A stretch of DNA of 64,000 bases from Longitalea luteola. GTDB taxonomy: Bacteria > Bacteroidota > Bacteroidia > Chitinophagales > Chitinophagaceae. Below, piece by piece: positions 1-8,941 of the stretch. The notes under the pieces are model-generated. The model had not been told where the DNA came from. It made no database searches and saw only the letters and a program-made list of their open reading frames with translations. Location: positions 124,001-188,000 of the forward strand of contig NZ_JAFIQX010000001.1 of assembly GCF_017356035.1 (NCBI RefSeq). Direction: 5' to 3'. The position numbers and the translations under genes are program-made. The first letter of the stretch is position 1. Every line of letters begins with the position of its first letter.

Positions 1-130
1 AACCGTTAGGCCCAACGCCTGCCTGGGTAATGGAATCTCCAAAGAAAACGATCCGTTGTTTTTGTTGCATACCGGTAAAGCTTACTAAAGCAATTGCAAT
101 GAATGAAAAAACGTACAGAAGCAATCTCAT
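1..130 (-). CDS. GDSL/SGNH-family esterase, N-terminal part only
   Basis: Only the first 43 codons lie in the window, and the gene runs off the left edge. The start codon is at 130-128. The N-terminus is a hydrophobic secretion signal of about 20 residues. It is followed by FFGDSITQAG at about residues 29-38, which is block I of the SGNH/GDSL hydrolase fold and contains the nucleophilic Ser. Such enzymes deacylate lipids or polysaccharide side chains, and the signal suggests export to the periplasm or beyond. The substrate cannot be told from this fragment. The family call is firm because block I is complete; the remaining catalytic blocks are not visible. Confidence 0.8.
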   Translation of the reverse strand, partial: MRLLLYVFSFIAIALVSFTGMQQKQRIVFFGDSITQAGVGPNG

Positions 131-384
131 AACTAATAGGTTTAGAAAGAAATAAAAAAGGCCCGATAAAGCCATTTCAATGACAGCGAATCTAATCACA
201 AATTTTGATATTCATTTGATGGCGGGCATTTTTTGCACAAATAGACGGTTTCGTGTAGCCGCCAGCCTTGCAACCCGGCCCAACCGTGTTTGGGATAAAT
301 TCTTTTATACGCCAATTGGCAGATTTAAGTAGTTTTTAATAACTTAAGTTCAATAAAGTTTCAACGGTTGCTGCAGCGTGATAA
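131..384. other. Intergenic, no gene recognised
   Basis: This stretch lies between the esterase start and the eut remnant. No convincing reading frame, RNA or perfect hairpin was seen. It may hold decayed 5' sequence of the former eut locus, but no EutB-like residues could be read upstream of an in-frame stop at 382-384. Confidence 0.4.
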
Positions 385-944
385 AACAGGCTTCAACAGT
401 TCAGCTCACCTACCCTGCGGCAACTGGCGCCGGGATTAACGCCTGAGATGGTGGCGGCCGTTTCAAAGCTGATGCGCAACCAGGACCTGATCAGTGTGGC
501 CAGCAAATGCGAAGTAATTACCCGTTTTCGCAACACGTTGGGATTAAAAGGCCGGTTATCGGTTTGTTTGCAGCACTGCAGTTATTATTGCCATATCTTC
601 AAAAAGCCGGTTTATCAGTAGCGCCTATTTGTATTGTGCAGGAGGGAAGGGTTGCCATAGGTGATGAATGTGGCTGCCTGTTGAAGGTAAAACTGGTAGC
701 TGTGTTAATCGGTGAGCGGGCGGGACTGAGTTCGCCCGATAGCTTAGGAGTTTATCTTACTTATCGGCCGGCACCTGGTTTATCAGACGAATCGCGCAAT
801 TGTATTTCCAATATCAGGCCCGAAGGATTGAGGTATCCTGCTGCTGCAGAAAAGCTCTTCTTTCTGATCAGGGAGTCGCTGCGGCTTCAGTTGTCGGGCA
901 TAGGTTTGAAAGATGATGCTGCCAGCCAGCTTAACGAAATATAA
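385..944 (+). pseudogene. eutB-eutC deletion scar (ethanolamine ammonia-lyase remnant)
   Basis: Two frames hold parts of the two ethanolamine ammonia-lyase subunits. In the frame of 385-387, to about 560, the translation includes [19 protein letters not shown] and ends near TLGLKGRLS. This resembles the N-terminal third of the large subunit EutB. From about 555 to 944, in another frame, the translation runs through [18 protein letters not shown] and [10 protein letters not shown] to [10 protein letters not shown], the C-terminal half of the small subunit EutC. About two thirds of EutB and the N-terminal half of EutC are missing between them, as expected from one internal deletion. The ATG at 507 opens the EutC frame but probably starts no functional protein. 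EutBC normally uses adenosylcobalamin to convert ethanolamine to acetaldehyde and ammonia; catalysis is not possible here. Confidence 0.8.
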
Positions 945-1095
945 ATGTTGAACTTAAGAGATAAAAAATACGGTTGCTACCTGGCCATTAATTGATCGAT
1001 AGCTCTTTTTCAGTATAGGTGCAGGTGGGGTTCTTAAATTGCATTTCTTTTTTTCGGAATGTCTGCTTTACAGGTAGCCGGCTGTTAGACCTTGT

Positions 1096-1626
1096 TTACT
1101 GGATCTTCACTTTAAATTGTCCATTGGAAATAACGGCAGAGTCAGGTTTTGCACTGGTGTTATTCAAGTACAGTTTTCCTTTGAAAGTACCGCTCAACGT
1201 AGTGCTGGAAATTTCGGTAAAAGTGATCTCGAATGGATTGTGTTCATCGCCCTGGTTGACAAAAATATTGTCAGATATTGTAGTGTTTGGATTGTAAGTG
1301 CCCATCAGGAAATAATCGCTGGTAGGATCCGTTTCCTTGTAGGTGCCCCGGGCAATAGGTATCGCCAACTGAATGGTAAAATCCATGCTTTCAAGATCTG
1401 CAGGATCATTAGAAGCCTTACCAAAAATTGAATAGTTCATAACGCCGCCGCCAAGGTCTTGCTTAACAGCGGCCGGAGAAAAATTAAACGTTTTGTCGGT
1501 ACTGCCGATCTTGCATTTGATATAGTATTGCGAAATGTCATCATTATTACTCACTTCTTTACCACAAGACGCTAACAATACGGCCAATAACAAAACAGGC
1601 CAGCAATTAACCAGGAATTGTTTCAT
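1096..1626 (-). CDS. Predicted lipoprotein of unknown function
   Basis: The protein has 176 residues. The start chosen is ATG at 1626, which gives MKQFL and a signal peptide ending in a lipobox-like LLASC, with the lipidated Cys near residue 21. An earlier in-frame start at 1647 would only lengthen the n-region. The mature part is rich in Thr, Asn and Asp and looks like a beta-sandwich (TFKGKLYLNN, ISNGQFKVKIQ at the C-terminus), as in many small Bacteroidota surface lipoproteins. No catalytic motif is visible. It is monocistronic, lying between the eut scar and the GCS2 ligase. It is probably an outer-membrane or periplasmic lipoprotein; no specific function is proposed. Confidence 0.75.
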   Translation of the reverse strand: MKQFLVNCWPVLLLAVLLASCGKEVSNNDDISQYYIKCKIGSTDKTFNFSPAAVKQDLGGGVMNYSIFGKASNDPADLESMDFTIQLAIPIARGTYKETDPTSDYFLMGTYNPNTTISDNIFVNQGDEHNPFEITFTEISSTTLSGTFKGKLYLNNTSAKPDSAVISNGQFKVKIQ

Positions 1627-1764
1627 ACCGGAACAGATTTTAACCAAAGATATTTTATTTCGGGAATACCGGGTGGATGCAGGGGACGGGATTGGCGTAT
1701 TAAACGCTTTAATGTGAATAATTATTGCATCATTAGGTTTATTTGTAATGTGTTGGGTAGAAAC

Positions 1765-1835
1765 GCTAAACCCTAAACGCCAAGCACAGCCCCTTTAATC
1801 TAAAACTTGTAACCTATAACTGTAACCTTTATTTC
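1765..1835. repeat. Word-like intergenic repeat (CTAAACC / AACCTATAACT type)
   Basis: The 3' flank of the GCS2 ligase gene contains iterated words such as CTAAACCCTAAACGCC and TAACCTATAACTGTAACC, ending just before the gene's stop codon at 1842. It resembles the other stop-adjacent low-complexity repeats of this window in style but not in sequence. No stable stem is obvious. Confidence 0.4.
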
Positions 1836-1841
1836 CATAGG

Positions 1842-2954
1842 CTATACACCCGCCAGGAACTGGCTATGAATATAATCCACCACACTCACCAGGCTGTTCG
1901 TTTGTTGAAATACCTTCAGCTGCCGGTCGGCGCCGGTGCCCTCTTCCATGAGTTTGGCTATGAAGTTGATGGCATGACGGCTGCCCAGTTCATCCACTAC
2001 ATCGTCAACAAAATCGAGCAGTTCATATATCAATACACGTGTATTGATCTCTTCTTCCTTGCCAAAGTCGATCAGCAAGCCGTCGATGCCGTAGCGGCTG
2101 GCCCGCCATTTATTTTCGTTGATGAGCGCGCGTGAGTACTGAATAAAGTTGAGGTTTTGCAACCGCAACTTGTAGATCTTTGCACATACGCCCTGAAACA
2201 GGGCGGCGATGGCAATGGTTTCCTGGATGGTCAAAGGCACATCGCAGATCCTGAATTCAACGGTATTGTAAAAAGGATGTACCCGCAGGTCCCACCATAT
2301 TTTTTTAGCATTGTCAATGCAATTGGTTTTTACCAGCAGTTTGATAAAGTTATCATAATCCTCTATGGTGTCGAATGTTTCGGGGATACCGGTGCGGGGA
2401 AACTTATCAAATATCTTGGTGCGGTATGATTTATAGCCGGTATTTCTTCCTTCCCAGAAAGGTGAATTTGTGCTCAGTGCGTATATATGGGGTAAGAAAT
2501 ATCTGGTTGAATTGGCAATATGATTGGCCATTTCCCTGCTTTCCATGCCTATATGCACATGTAAACCGAAAATAAGATTACTGCGTGCGGCATCCTGCAG
2601 CACATCCAGTATTTCTTTATATCGTACATGATCAGTGATCAGCTGGCTTTCCCAATGACTGAACGGGTGTGTGCCTGCGGCCCCGACCCAGAAGCCGAGA
2701 TCACCGGCAATATGTGAAATTGTGCGGCGTAAGTGACTAACGTCTTTAAAAGCTTCATCAACATTGCGGCAAACATCGGTGCCCACTTCCACCACCGCCT
2801 GGTGCATTTCGGCTTTTACTTTATCTCTTATCACTTTCTGTCCTTCCGTAACTATCCGTTGCTCATGGCTTTTTAACTCGCGGTTAACCGGGTCAAGCAC
2901 CATATATTCTTCTTCAATGCCAATCGTAAAATGCGTTAAATTGATATTTGCCAT
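1842..2954 (-). CDS. Carboxylate-amine ligase, GCS2/YbdK family
   Basis: The product has 370 residues, the usual length for the YbdK branch of the glutamate-cysteine ligase 2 family. It has the glutamine-synthetase-like ATP site signature IGIEEEYMVLD at about residues 12-22. FGLHVHIGM near residue 129 and the EFRICD segment near 235 fit the metal and substrate face. These cytosolic enzymes activate a carboxylate with ATP and join it to an amine; E. coli YbdK has weak gamma-glutamylcysteine ligase activity, and most relatives have no known substrate. The gene lies about 110 bp downstream of, and on the same strand as, an ATP-grasp gene, which suggests a joint role in making an amide-linked metabolite. 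Family assignment is firm; substrate is unknown. Confidence 0.88.
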   Translation of the reverse strand: MANINLTHFTIGIEEEYMVLDPVNRELKSHEQRIVTEGQKVIRDKVKAEMHQAVVEVGTDVCRNVDEAFKDVSHLRRTISHIAGDLGFWVGAAGTHPFSHWESQLITDHVRYKEILDVLQDAARSNLIFGLHVHIGMESREMANHIANSTRYFLPHIYALSTNSPFWEGRNTGYKSYRTKIFDKFPRTGIPETFDTIEDYDNFIKLLVKTNCIDNAKKIWWDLRVHPFYNTVEFRICDVPLTIQETIAIAALFQGVCAKIYKLRLQNLNFIQYSRALINENKWRASRYGIDGLLIDFGKEEEINTRVLIYELLDFVDDVVDELGSRHAINFIAKLMEEGTGADRQLKVFQQTNSLVSVVDYIHSQFLAGV

Positions 2955-3066
2955 TTCTTAATGCTTTAGTTCATTAGTTATACCGTCTGGCCAGCCATAA
3001 CCTGATAACTTACGAACTTGCCTGCCGGTGGCAGGCTGAGTAACATACAAACTTATTAACTCTTCT

Positions 3067-4053
3067 TCATTCTCCCTGTTCTATTTTTTCATTGATCATT
3101 TCTCCCAGTGGTTCGCGGTTAACGCTGCGCCGGGTGAACGTTCCCCAGGTAAGATTATCATGCCCGGGCTCATGAACGATCGCCCTTTCAATGGCATAGG
3201 TAGCAGCCGTTTCAACTATCCAGTCAAAATTATCATCGCCGATGCTCTGCCGGTCGGCATCGGGAACCGGGTTGCAGAAATCTATTGCATAAGGGACACC
3301 ATCCCGGATAGCCAGTTCAACACTGTTAATATCGTATCCCAGGTATTGGTTGAGGCGGCGGACGATGCCTTCCATCTGGTGCCGCAGATCAAGAGAAGGG
3401 TTGTAATTACATTTATAACGAAGGTGATGCGGGTTACGTGGTTCATAGGGCATGATGTGCACATATTTACCGCCAACGCAGTAGCACCGGTAATAGGCAT
3501 CATACACAATTTCTTCCTGCAATAGCATCACCAGCTGACCGGTCTCTTTGTGAAGATGAAAGAAGTCGCTGCTATTATGCAGTTTATAAACATTCTTCCA
3601 GCCGCCACCGGCAAAGGGTTTCATATAGGCAGGGAAACCAACGTAGTCAAAGATCTTTTCCCAGTCGAGCGGGTAGGCCAGGTTGGCAAACGACTCGGCA
3701 CTGGTATCGGCGGGCAGTTCGTACGATGGAAGAATAGCTGTTTTCGGCACCGGCACGCCGATCTGTACCGCTAAACAGTTGTTAAAAAACTTCTCGTCTG
3801 CACTTTCCCAAAAGGGATTGTTAATGACGGCTGTGCCGCAAACAGCTGCATTTTTTAGAAAAGAACGATAGAAAGGAACGTCGTGTGAAATGCGGTCTAT
3901 GATCACATCATATTCAACTGCGGCGCCCTGTATTACTTTATCTATATGAACAGGTTCTGCTGTGATATCATATGTGTTCCTGCGGTTGACGCATTCAATG
4001 AACGCCATGGGAAAACTTCTTTCACGGCCGAAAAGAATACCGATTTTTTTCAT
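3067..4053 (-). CDS. ATP-grasp domain protein, putative carboxylate-amine ligase
   Basis: The start chosen is ATG at 4053 (MKKIGILFGRE), because the 23 residues upstream in frame are Cys-rich and unlike a protein start. This gives 328 residues. The N-terminal part looks like a pre-ATP-grasp Rossmann domain. The middle carries FPAYMKPFAGGGWKNVY, where Lys and the Gly-rich loop resemble the ATP-grasp nucleotide site. Later SVELAIRDG and YAIDFCNPVPDAD provide acidic metal ligands similar to the D-x-N-x-x-P motif of RimK-like enzymes. Such proteins form amide bonds through an acyl-phosphate. The neighbouring GCS2 ligase and divergent esterase form a plausible small-molecule locus. The acceptor and donor are unknown. 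Confidence 0.8.
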   Translation of the reverse strand: MKKIGILFGRERSFPMAFIECVNRRNTYDITAEPVHIDKVIQGAAVEYDVIIDRISHDVPFYRSFLKNAAVCGTAVINNPFWESADEKFFNNCLAVQIGVPVPKTAILPSYELPADTSAESFANLAYPLDWEKIFDYVGFPAYMKPFAGGGWKNVYKLHNSSDFFHLHKETGQLVMLLQEEIVYDAYYRCYCVGGKYVHIMPYEPRNPHHLRYKCNYNPSLDLRHQMEGIVRRLNQYLGYDINSVELAIRDGVPYAIDFCNPVPDADRQSIGDDNFDWIVETAATYAIERAIVHEPGHDNLTWGTFTRRSVNREPLGEMINEKIEQGE

Positions 4054-4100
4054 ACAAGCACTTTTTGGTGAATCAGGTCCAGCCTCACAATCCTTCCTAC

Positions 4101-4108
4101 CAAATTTA
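4101..4108 (-). promoter_or_regulatory. Putative -7 box TAAATTTG for the ATP-grasp gene
   Basis: Reading the minus strand gives TAAATTTG, an exact match to the Bacteroidota -7 consensus TAnnTTTG, about 47 nt upstream of the ATP-grasp start. No clear -33 TTTG was found at the normal spacing. Confidence 0.5.
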
Positions 4109-4150
4109 CAATTCCTGCACATTTAACGTTCCGGCTAATCCATATTTACC

Positions 4151-4158
4151 TAATTTTG
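4151..4158 (+). promoter_or_regulatory. Putative -7 box TAATTTTG for the esterase gene
   Basis: TAATTTTG matches the TAnnTTTG consensus exactly and ends only 6 nt before the ATG at 4165. A transcript from it would be leaderless or nearly so. It faces the -7 box of the ATP-grasp gene about 45 bp away, so this is a compact divergent promoter region. Confidence 0.55.
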
Positions 4159-4164
4159 GCGGCT

Positions 4165-5001
4165 ATGCACACAGAAGTTAGTACCGGAATTATGGTAGAA
4201 ACGGTTGATTTGCCATCTGAAGCGCTACAACGGACCATTACAATAAACTTTTACGGACCTGCGCAGCTTCCTGCTGATAATACACTTGGTTTACTCTTAC
4301 TCAACGATGGTCAGGATGTTGAAGCCATGGGCTTCGATAAAATGATCGGATATCTGCTGCAAACAGAAACCATTAAACCCATGTTATGTGTGGGCATTCA
4401 TAGTGGGGAAGAAAGGTCGCTTGAGTATGGCATGATCAGCAGTCCCGATTTTAAAGGCAGGGGCGCCAAAGCAGGATTGTACCGGCAGTTTATACTGGAA
4501 GAATTATTACCATTTATACATACGCGTTACCACGAGTTTACTTTTAATGAAACGGCCTTTGCCGGTTTTTCATTGGGAGGCTTAAGCGCACTGGACATTG
4601 TATGGAACCACCAGGACGTTTTTTCAAAGGTGGGGGTATTCTCGGGTTCCCTTTGGTGGCGGTCGAAAGACAGGAAAGAGAAAGATTTTAACGAGGCTAC
4701 CGACCGGCTGATGCACCGGCAGATCAGGCAGGGCAGTTATAACCCCCGGTTGAAGTTCTTTTTTGAGGCTGGTGAGCTGGATGAAACCGAAGACCGAAAT
4801 GGTAATAACGTAATTGATTCCATTGATGATACGATCGACCTCATGCGCGAGCTGCTGGCCAAAGGCTGGAAAGAAGGAAAAGATATGCGCTACCTGCAAT
4901 TGCCCGATGGGAAGCATGATATCCGTTCCTGGGCCAAGGGCCTGCCGGTGTTTTTAAAGTGGGGGTGGCGGAAGCCGCAACGTGCAACGCCGGATGCTTA
5001 A
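4165..5001 (+). CDS. Putative esterase (alpha/beta hydrolase, esterase D-like family)
   Basis: The protein has 278 residues and no signal peptide, so it is probably cytosolic. The start is ATG at 4165; an in-frame TTG nine bases upstream lies inside the predicted -7 box. GFSLGG at residues 134-139 is the nucleophile elbow, with Ser near 136. LPDGKHDIRSW near the C-terminus supplies the probable catalytic His. The overall pattern, with LLLLNDGQD near residue 43 and a YRQFILEELLPFI helix, matches the PF00756 putative esterase family, which acts on acyl or formyl esters, siderophores and similar substrates. It is divergent from the two ligase genes and may release or process their product. The true substrate is unknown. 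Confidence 0.8.
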   Translation: MHTEVSTGIMVETVDLPSEALQRTITINFYGPAQLPADNTLGLLLLNDGQDVEAMGFDKMIGYLLQTETIKPMLCVGIHSGEERSLEYGMISSPDFKGRGAKAGLYRQFILEELLPFIHTRYHEFTFNETAFAGFSLGGLSALDIVWNHQDVFSKVGVFSGSLWWRSKDRKEKDFNEATDRLMHRQIRQGSYNPRLKFFFEAGELDETEDRNGNNVIDSIDDTIDLMRELLAKGWKEGKDMRYLQLPDGKHDIRSWAKGLPVFLKWGWRKPQRATPDA

Positions 5002-5020
5002 AAATGAAATAGTATTACAT

Positions 5021-5050
5021 AAAAAAAACGTCCCGCCAAGCGGGACGTTT
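5021..5050. terminator. Bidirectional intrinsic terminator
   Basis: A perfect 9-bp stem ACGTCCCGC / GCGGGACGT around a CAA loop is flanked by A8 on the left and T9 on the right. It serves the esterase on the plus strand and the TonB receptor on the minus strand. The GCCAAGC core recurs, degenerate, in the array at 27.2-27.65 kb. Confidence 0.9.
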
Positions 5051-5073
5051 TTTTTATCGGATCGTTTATCTTA

Positions 5074-8000
5074 TTAATTAAAGATATATCGCAAGCCAAG
5101 CTGAATACCCCAGGTACTGGTGGTTGAATAGTTCGGCTGATAGGCTTTTGTGGGATTCGCAGGATCGAATGTGAACGTTGGTGCCGCCGGGTTGAAAGAT
5201 GATGGCGTGCCTATTATGCCCATATCCTGGAATGTTCCGAAGGAATAAGCATAGCGGTAGCCCCATTCACTGTTTAGCAGGTTCAACAGGTTAATTACGT
5301 CTACGCTGAATTGTAAGGTGTGTTTATTTGAACCCCTTCTGTAAATGAAATCCTGTAACACACGCAGGTCAAGTGTATGCGTCCACGGAAGGGTAGCGCC
5401 GTATTTTTCCATGTATTCGCCTTTGTGCTCTCGCAGGTATTTGTCATTCTCGATGAAGTTAAAGAAGGCGTCGCTTTGCTGTTGGGCAGTGTACGTTACC
5501 CCGTTCGATGTAAATGTTGGTGCAAAGGTAATTTCTGATGGGTCTCTGGGTATATAAATAGCATCGTTCCTTTGACCATCACCGTTGATATCGTTCGCAT
5601 ACCGGAATGTATACCGTTCCTGGGGCTGTGCCTGGTAGAACAGGCTGAAGGTAGTGGCCATATTCTTGTTCAGGTACTCGAGGCGGTATGATACATTGGC
5701 TACTATGCGGTGTGGCACAGCATAGTTGGAATGACCAAGGTCCGGTTGATTGGGGTTGAAGATGATGTTATTGGTATTGAATCCGCTACCGCTTTGGTCG
5801 GAGCTACCAATAGCCACTTCTTTGGCCAGGGTGTATGTATAGGCCAATCCTGCCTCCCATTTATCAGAGAATGATTTTTGTAACTGGGCTGTCAATGCCA
5901 GGCTGTATCCCTTGCTGGTGTTGTCCATAACGATCATCTGGTTAATTCCAGGATTAAGCCTTGTCTGGTAAACAGGACGTTTGTCTGCCACGCCACCCAG
6001 GTTGCCGGTTTGCGGGCCCTGGTTGGCATTGCGGAAATAAACGTTATTGATCATCTTGGTGTAGATAGCCTCGAACGTTGCGGTGTAGTTGTTCGCAAAA
6101 CGTTTGTCAACAGCCAGGTTCGAGCGCCATACCTGCGGCATTCTGAAATCCTTGGCCGCAGCGCTGTATGAAGAATTGTTGGGAATGGTAGTACCCACGG
6201 CAGGCGGATTCTCGGGAAGATAGGTCGACCTGTTGGTGTTATAACGGATAGCTGACAGTGCTGCACCGGTAGGTTGGTATATTGCGCGGATCACTCCATT
6301 GTCACCCACCTGGTTCACCAGCCAGATGAATGGAATACGACCGGTGAAGATGCCGGTACCACCGCGTACAACAAGCGATTTATTCCCCAGTACGTCATAC
6401 GTGAAACCCAGGCGCGGCGACCATAAAGGTTTTGCGTCAGGCCATTTACTAACATCGAATTGTTCGTCTATGAGGTTTTCATCCTTGAACACCACCTGTT
6501 CCAGGGCCGGGTTACGTGGAGGATCGTAAGGATACATTGGAATATCCATACGAAGACCAGCTGTTACTTTAAGTTTATTGGTAACTGTAAAGATGTCCTG
6601 TACATAAAAACCCAGCTGCGAAAATCTGGCTTCTGGTACTTTGATGCCCGACGGATTCGTGGGGTCATAGGCAATTGCATATATTATCGGCGCCTCGTCA
6701 TTTAAAAAGGAAGCCAATGAACTATATCGGTAGTAACCTGGTCCGCCGGCACTGGTGAAAGAGTTCTCAAAGCGCATGGCGTCGAAGCTAACGCCACCGG
6801 TAAAGGTATGCCTGCCCATAATATAGGTCACATTGTTGGCCAGATTCAGGGCTTTATCGCGGATCTCGTTCCTGTATGAGAACAGATCGGTTCCAAAAGA
6901 GATGTATACGTCATTGCCGCCGCGCATGATATCTACAAATGGAACATTACTGTTTGGGATACGTATTAACTGATTACTGGTATAGGAAGCTATGAGCTGG
7001 TTGCTCCATTTGTTATTGAAGGTAGAGTTCAATTCTACAACTCCTGACCATACTTTCACATTGTTCTTGAAATTGGTGCCTTCAAAGGCCATGCCTCCGG
7101 TACGGCCGCCACGACGGCTGTTGTTGAGGCCACTTACACCACCGATGCCGGTCATGCTCGAAGCGTTGACCATATCATCGTCGTTCGTTTCTGAGTTGGT
7201 GTAGCGAAGTGTTAACCGATGCTGGTTGGTAATATTCCAGTCAACGCGGCCCAGGAATTTGGTGTTGTCGGTTTCAAAATCATAGCCTTCATAAGCGCCC
7301 GGGTTGTATTGGTATTTAGGGTTATTGATAAGGTATGATCTTAAGGTCTCCAGGTCACTGGCCAAAACGGCCGTTGCATTCGGGTTGGCGTCTGTAGGGC
7401 TTGTTTTAGCTACCCAGGTTTGGCCGGGTTGTGTTCTTTTTTCCGATTCAACGTTGAAGAAGAAGAACAACTTGTCTTTAATGATGGGACCGCCTATGCT
7501 TCCGCCCCAAATTTTGGTTGAACGTTTGGCGTTTGCCACATCGGTTTCTTTTACTTTTTCACCAGTGAAGTTCTGGTTCCTGTAATAACCGTAAGCCGTT
7601 CCATACCAGTTGTTGGTTCCTCTTCTTGTTACGGCATTGATACCACTGCCCACAAAACCTGCCTGACGTACATCGTAAGGCGCAATATTTACCTGCACCT
7701 GGTCTATCGCATCCACTGAAATGGCAGAAGTTGCGCCACCGGGCACCATACCATCACCGCTGCGGCCAAAGTTGTTGTTGAACAATGAACCGTCGATCAT
7801 GATATTGTTAAAGCGGTTGTTCATACCTGCGAAACTGTTACCGTTACTTTGTGGGGTAACGCGCGTCAGGTTGGTAAGGCTGCGGGCGATATTCGGCATA
7901 TTCTGCACCAGCCGGTTGCTGATGTTGGTGGAGGCGCCGGTCTTTTCGGTAGCTGCTCTCCGGCCTGCTGCGGTAACCACCACCTGCTGCATTTCTTTAT

Positions 8001-8334
8001 CAGCCACCTCTGCCTGCAGGTCGAATTTTTCGCCCAGCGGAATATTTATATCGCTTCTTTTATAAGCACTATAGCCAACATAGGTAATGGTAACTGTATA
8101 CGGCCCGCCGGGCGGCATGTTCGTGAGGTCAAATACGCCGCCGTTCCTTGTGAGGGTGGTAAAAGCTGAACCGGTTGGTTCATGGCGGGCTACCACAGTA
8201 GCTCCTACCAGGGGTTCTCCTTTGCCTGATTTAACAACACCCGTCATACTACTGGTTGTAACCTGCGAATACCCATTCAGCATTCCGGCACAAAGTAATA
8301 AGAGGGTTAGTAAATAAGCCTTTAAATTTCTCAT
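5074..8334 (-). CDS. TonB-dependent receptor, Oar-like, with carboxypeptidase regulatory domain
   Basis: The chosen start is ATG at 8334, giving 1086 residues and a clear signal peptide ending near GYSQ; the longer frame has an implausible N-terminus. After the signal comes a CarboxypepD_reg-like beta-sandwich (about residues 25-115, SMTGVVKSGKGEPLVGATV), then a plug (AGRRAATEKTGASTNISN; SIGGPIIKDKLFFFFNVE) and a long 22-strand barrel ending with aromatic-terminal GLRYIFN. This is the OmpA-related/Oar type of outer-membrane TonB receptor common in Bacteroidota. It takes up an unknown large ligand or acts in adhesion. It is not paired with a SusD gene here. A promoter box TACGTTTG lies about 45 nt upstream. 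Confidence 0.88.
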   Translation of the reverse strand: MRNLKAYLLTLLLLCAGMLNGYSQVTTSSMTGVVKSGKGEPLVGATVVARHEPTGSAFTTLTRNGGVFDLTNMPPGGPYTVTITYVGYSAYKRSDINIPLGEKFDLQAEVADKEMQQVVVTAAGRRAATEKTGASTNISNRLVQNMPNIARSLTNLTRVTPQSNGNSFAGMNNRFNNIMIDGSLFNNNFGRSGDGMVPGGATSAISVDAIDQVQVNIAPYDVRQAGFVGSGINAVTRRGTNNWYGTAYGYYRNQNFTGEKVKETDVANAKRSTKIWGGSIGGPIIKDKLFFFFNVESEKRTQPGQTWVAKTSPTDANPNATAVLASDLETLRSYLINNPKYQYNPGAYEGYDFETDNTKFLGRVDWNITNQHRLTLRYTNSETNDDDMVNASSMTGIGGVSGLNNSRRGGRTGGMAFEGTNFKNNVKVWSGVVELNSTFNNKWSNQLIASYTSNQLIRIPNSNVPFVDIMRGGNDVYISFGTDLFSYRNEIRDKALNLANNVTYIMGRHTFTGGVSFDAMRFENSFTSAGGPGYYRYSSLASFLNDEAPIIYAIAYDPTNPSGIKVPEARFSQLGFYVQDIFTVTNKLKVTAGLRMDIPMYPYDPPRNPALEQVVFKDENLIDEQFDVSKWPDAKPLWSPRLGFTYDVLGNKSLVVRGGTGIFTGRIPFIWLVNQVGDNGVIRAIYQPTGAALSAIRYNTNRSTYLPENPPAVGTTIPNNSSYSAAAKDFRMPQVWRSNLAVDKRFANNYTATFEAIYTKMINNVYFRNANQGPQTGNLGGVADKRPVYQTRLNPGINQMIVMDNTSKGYSLALTAQLQKSFSDKWEAGLAYTYTLAKEVAIGSSDQSGSGFNTNNIIFNPNQPDLGHSNYAVPHRIVANVSYRLEYLNKNMATTFSLFYQAQPQERYTFRYANDINGDGQRNDAIYIPRDPSEITFAPTFTSNGVTYTAQQQSDAFFNFIENDKYLREHKGEYMEKYGATLPWTHTLDLRVLQDFIYRRGSNKHTLQFSVDVINLLNLLNSEWGYRYAYSFGTFQDMGIIGTPSSFNPAAPTFTFDPANPTKAYQPNYSTTSTWGIQLGLRYIFN

Positions 8335-8380
8335 ATATGCGTGTTTAATTTTGCAAACAATTAGTAAAGGGTACTGTTGG

Positions 8381-8388
8381 CAAACGTA
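8381..8388 (-). promoter_or_regulatory. Putative -7 box TACGTTTG for the TonB receptor gene
   Basis: On the minus strand TACGTTTG matches TAnnTTTG exactly, about 46 nt before the receptor start at 8334. The -33 element is not evident. Confidence 0.45.
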
Positions 8389-8941
8389 GAGCAAGGGATC
8401 GTTGAGATATTACAGCAGATCCGATGTTACCGGTGCTGCAACGCATGGAAAATTGTTTTCATGGCCTATCAGGCAAAACCATGGCATGGTTTGAGTATCA
8501 TGCTGTTGAGGAGCAGTTGCTTAATGATGCCGCAAATGTAGCTGAAAATAGAATTAAACACATTATCTCTATATTAAAAGGAGTTCACAGTTTGTTAACG
8601 CTCACCATTACACTGAATTTTACCCAAATACCTGTATAGCCCTGGCTATGTTTCATGGGGAGAAGCAATCCGGGGGGTTCTGCTATAGAGGCAAGTTGAA
8701 CACTGAAAAGGCTGCATGGTGATGTAAGTCATGTAACAGGGAACTCATCTAAATTATTTATCAGGCTGGCAGGCAACCCGGACAGGGCGGCTTACGAAGT
8801 AAAAAGTAAGAGGTATGAGGCATTTTTTGCCGGTTTGCCAGAAAGGGCGAACAATTTGGTTCAACCCATGTTGTATATCTGTCATAGAAAGCAAATACTC
8901 AGGCAATTATGCTCCCTTTTCAGGATCATTGTTACGGGCTG
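8389..8941. other. Intergenic stretch upstream of ribBA, no gene recognised
   Basis: This 550-nt space separates divergent genes. A 71-codon frame at 8424-8639 has no recognisable features and was not called. Bases 8796-8820 contain an AAGTAAAAAGTAAGAGGTATGAGG word repeat like that near 35.46 kb. The conserved FMN riboswitch core was looked for by eye and not seen. Confidence 0.4.

Noticed and set aside
507-944. Reading frame as an intact EutC or a new 145-residue protein
   Set aside because: The ATG at 507 lies inside EutB-like sequence read in another frame, and the EutC N-terminal half is missing. It is better explained as a deletion scar.
1019-1297. Plus-strand frame of 92 codons over the lipoprotein gene
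   Set aside because: It is antisense to a clear lipoprotein and shows no domain.
8424-8639. A 71-codon plus-strand frame in the TonB receptor-ribBA space
   Set aside because: No domain, signal peptide, promoter or neighbouring operon supports it, and its composition is ordinary intergenic.
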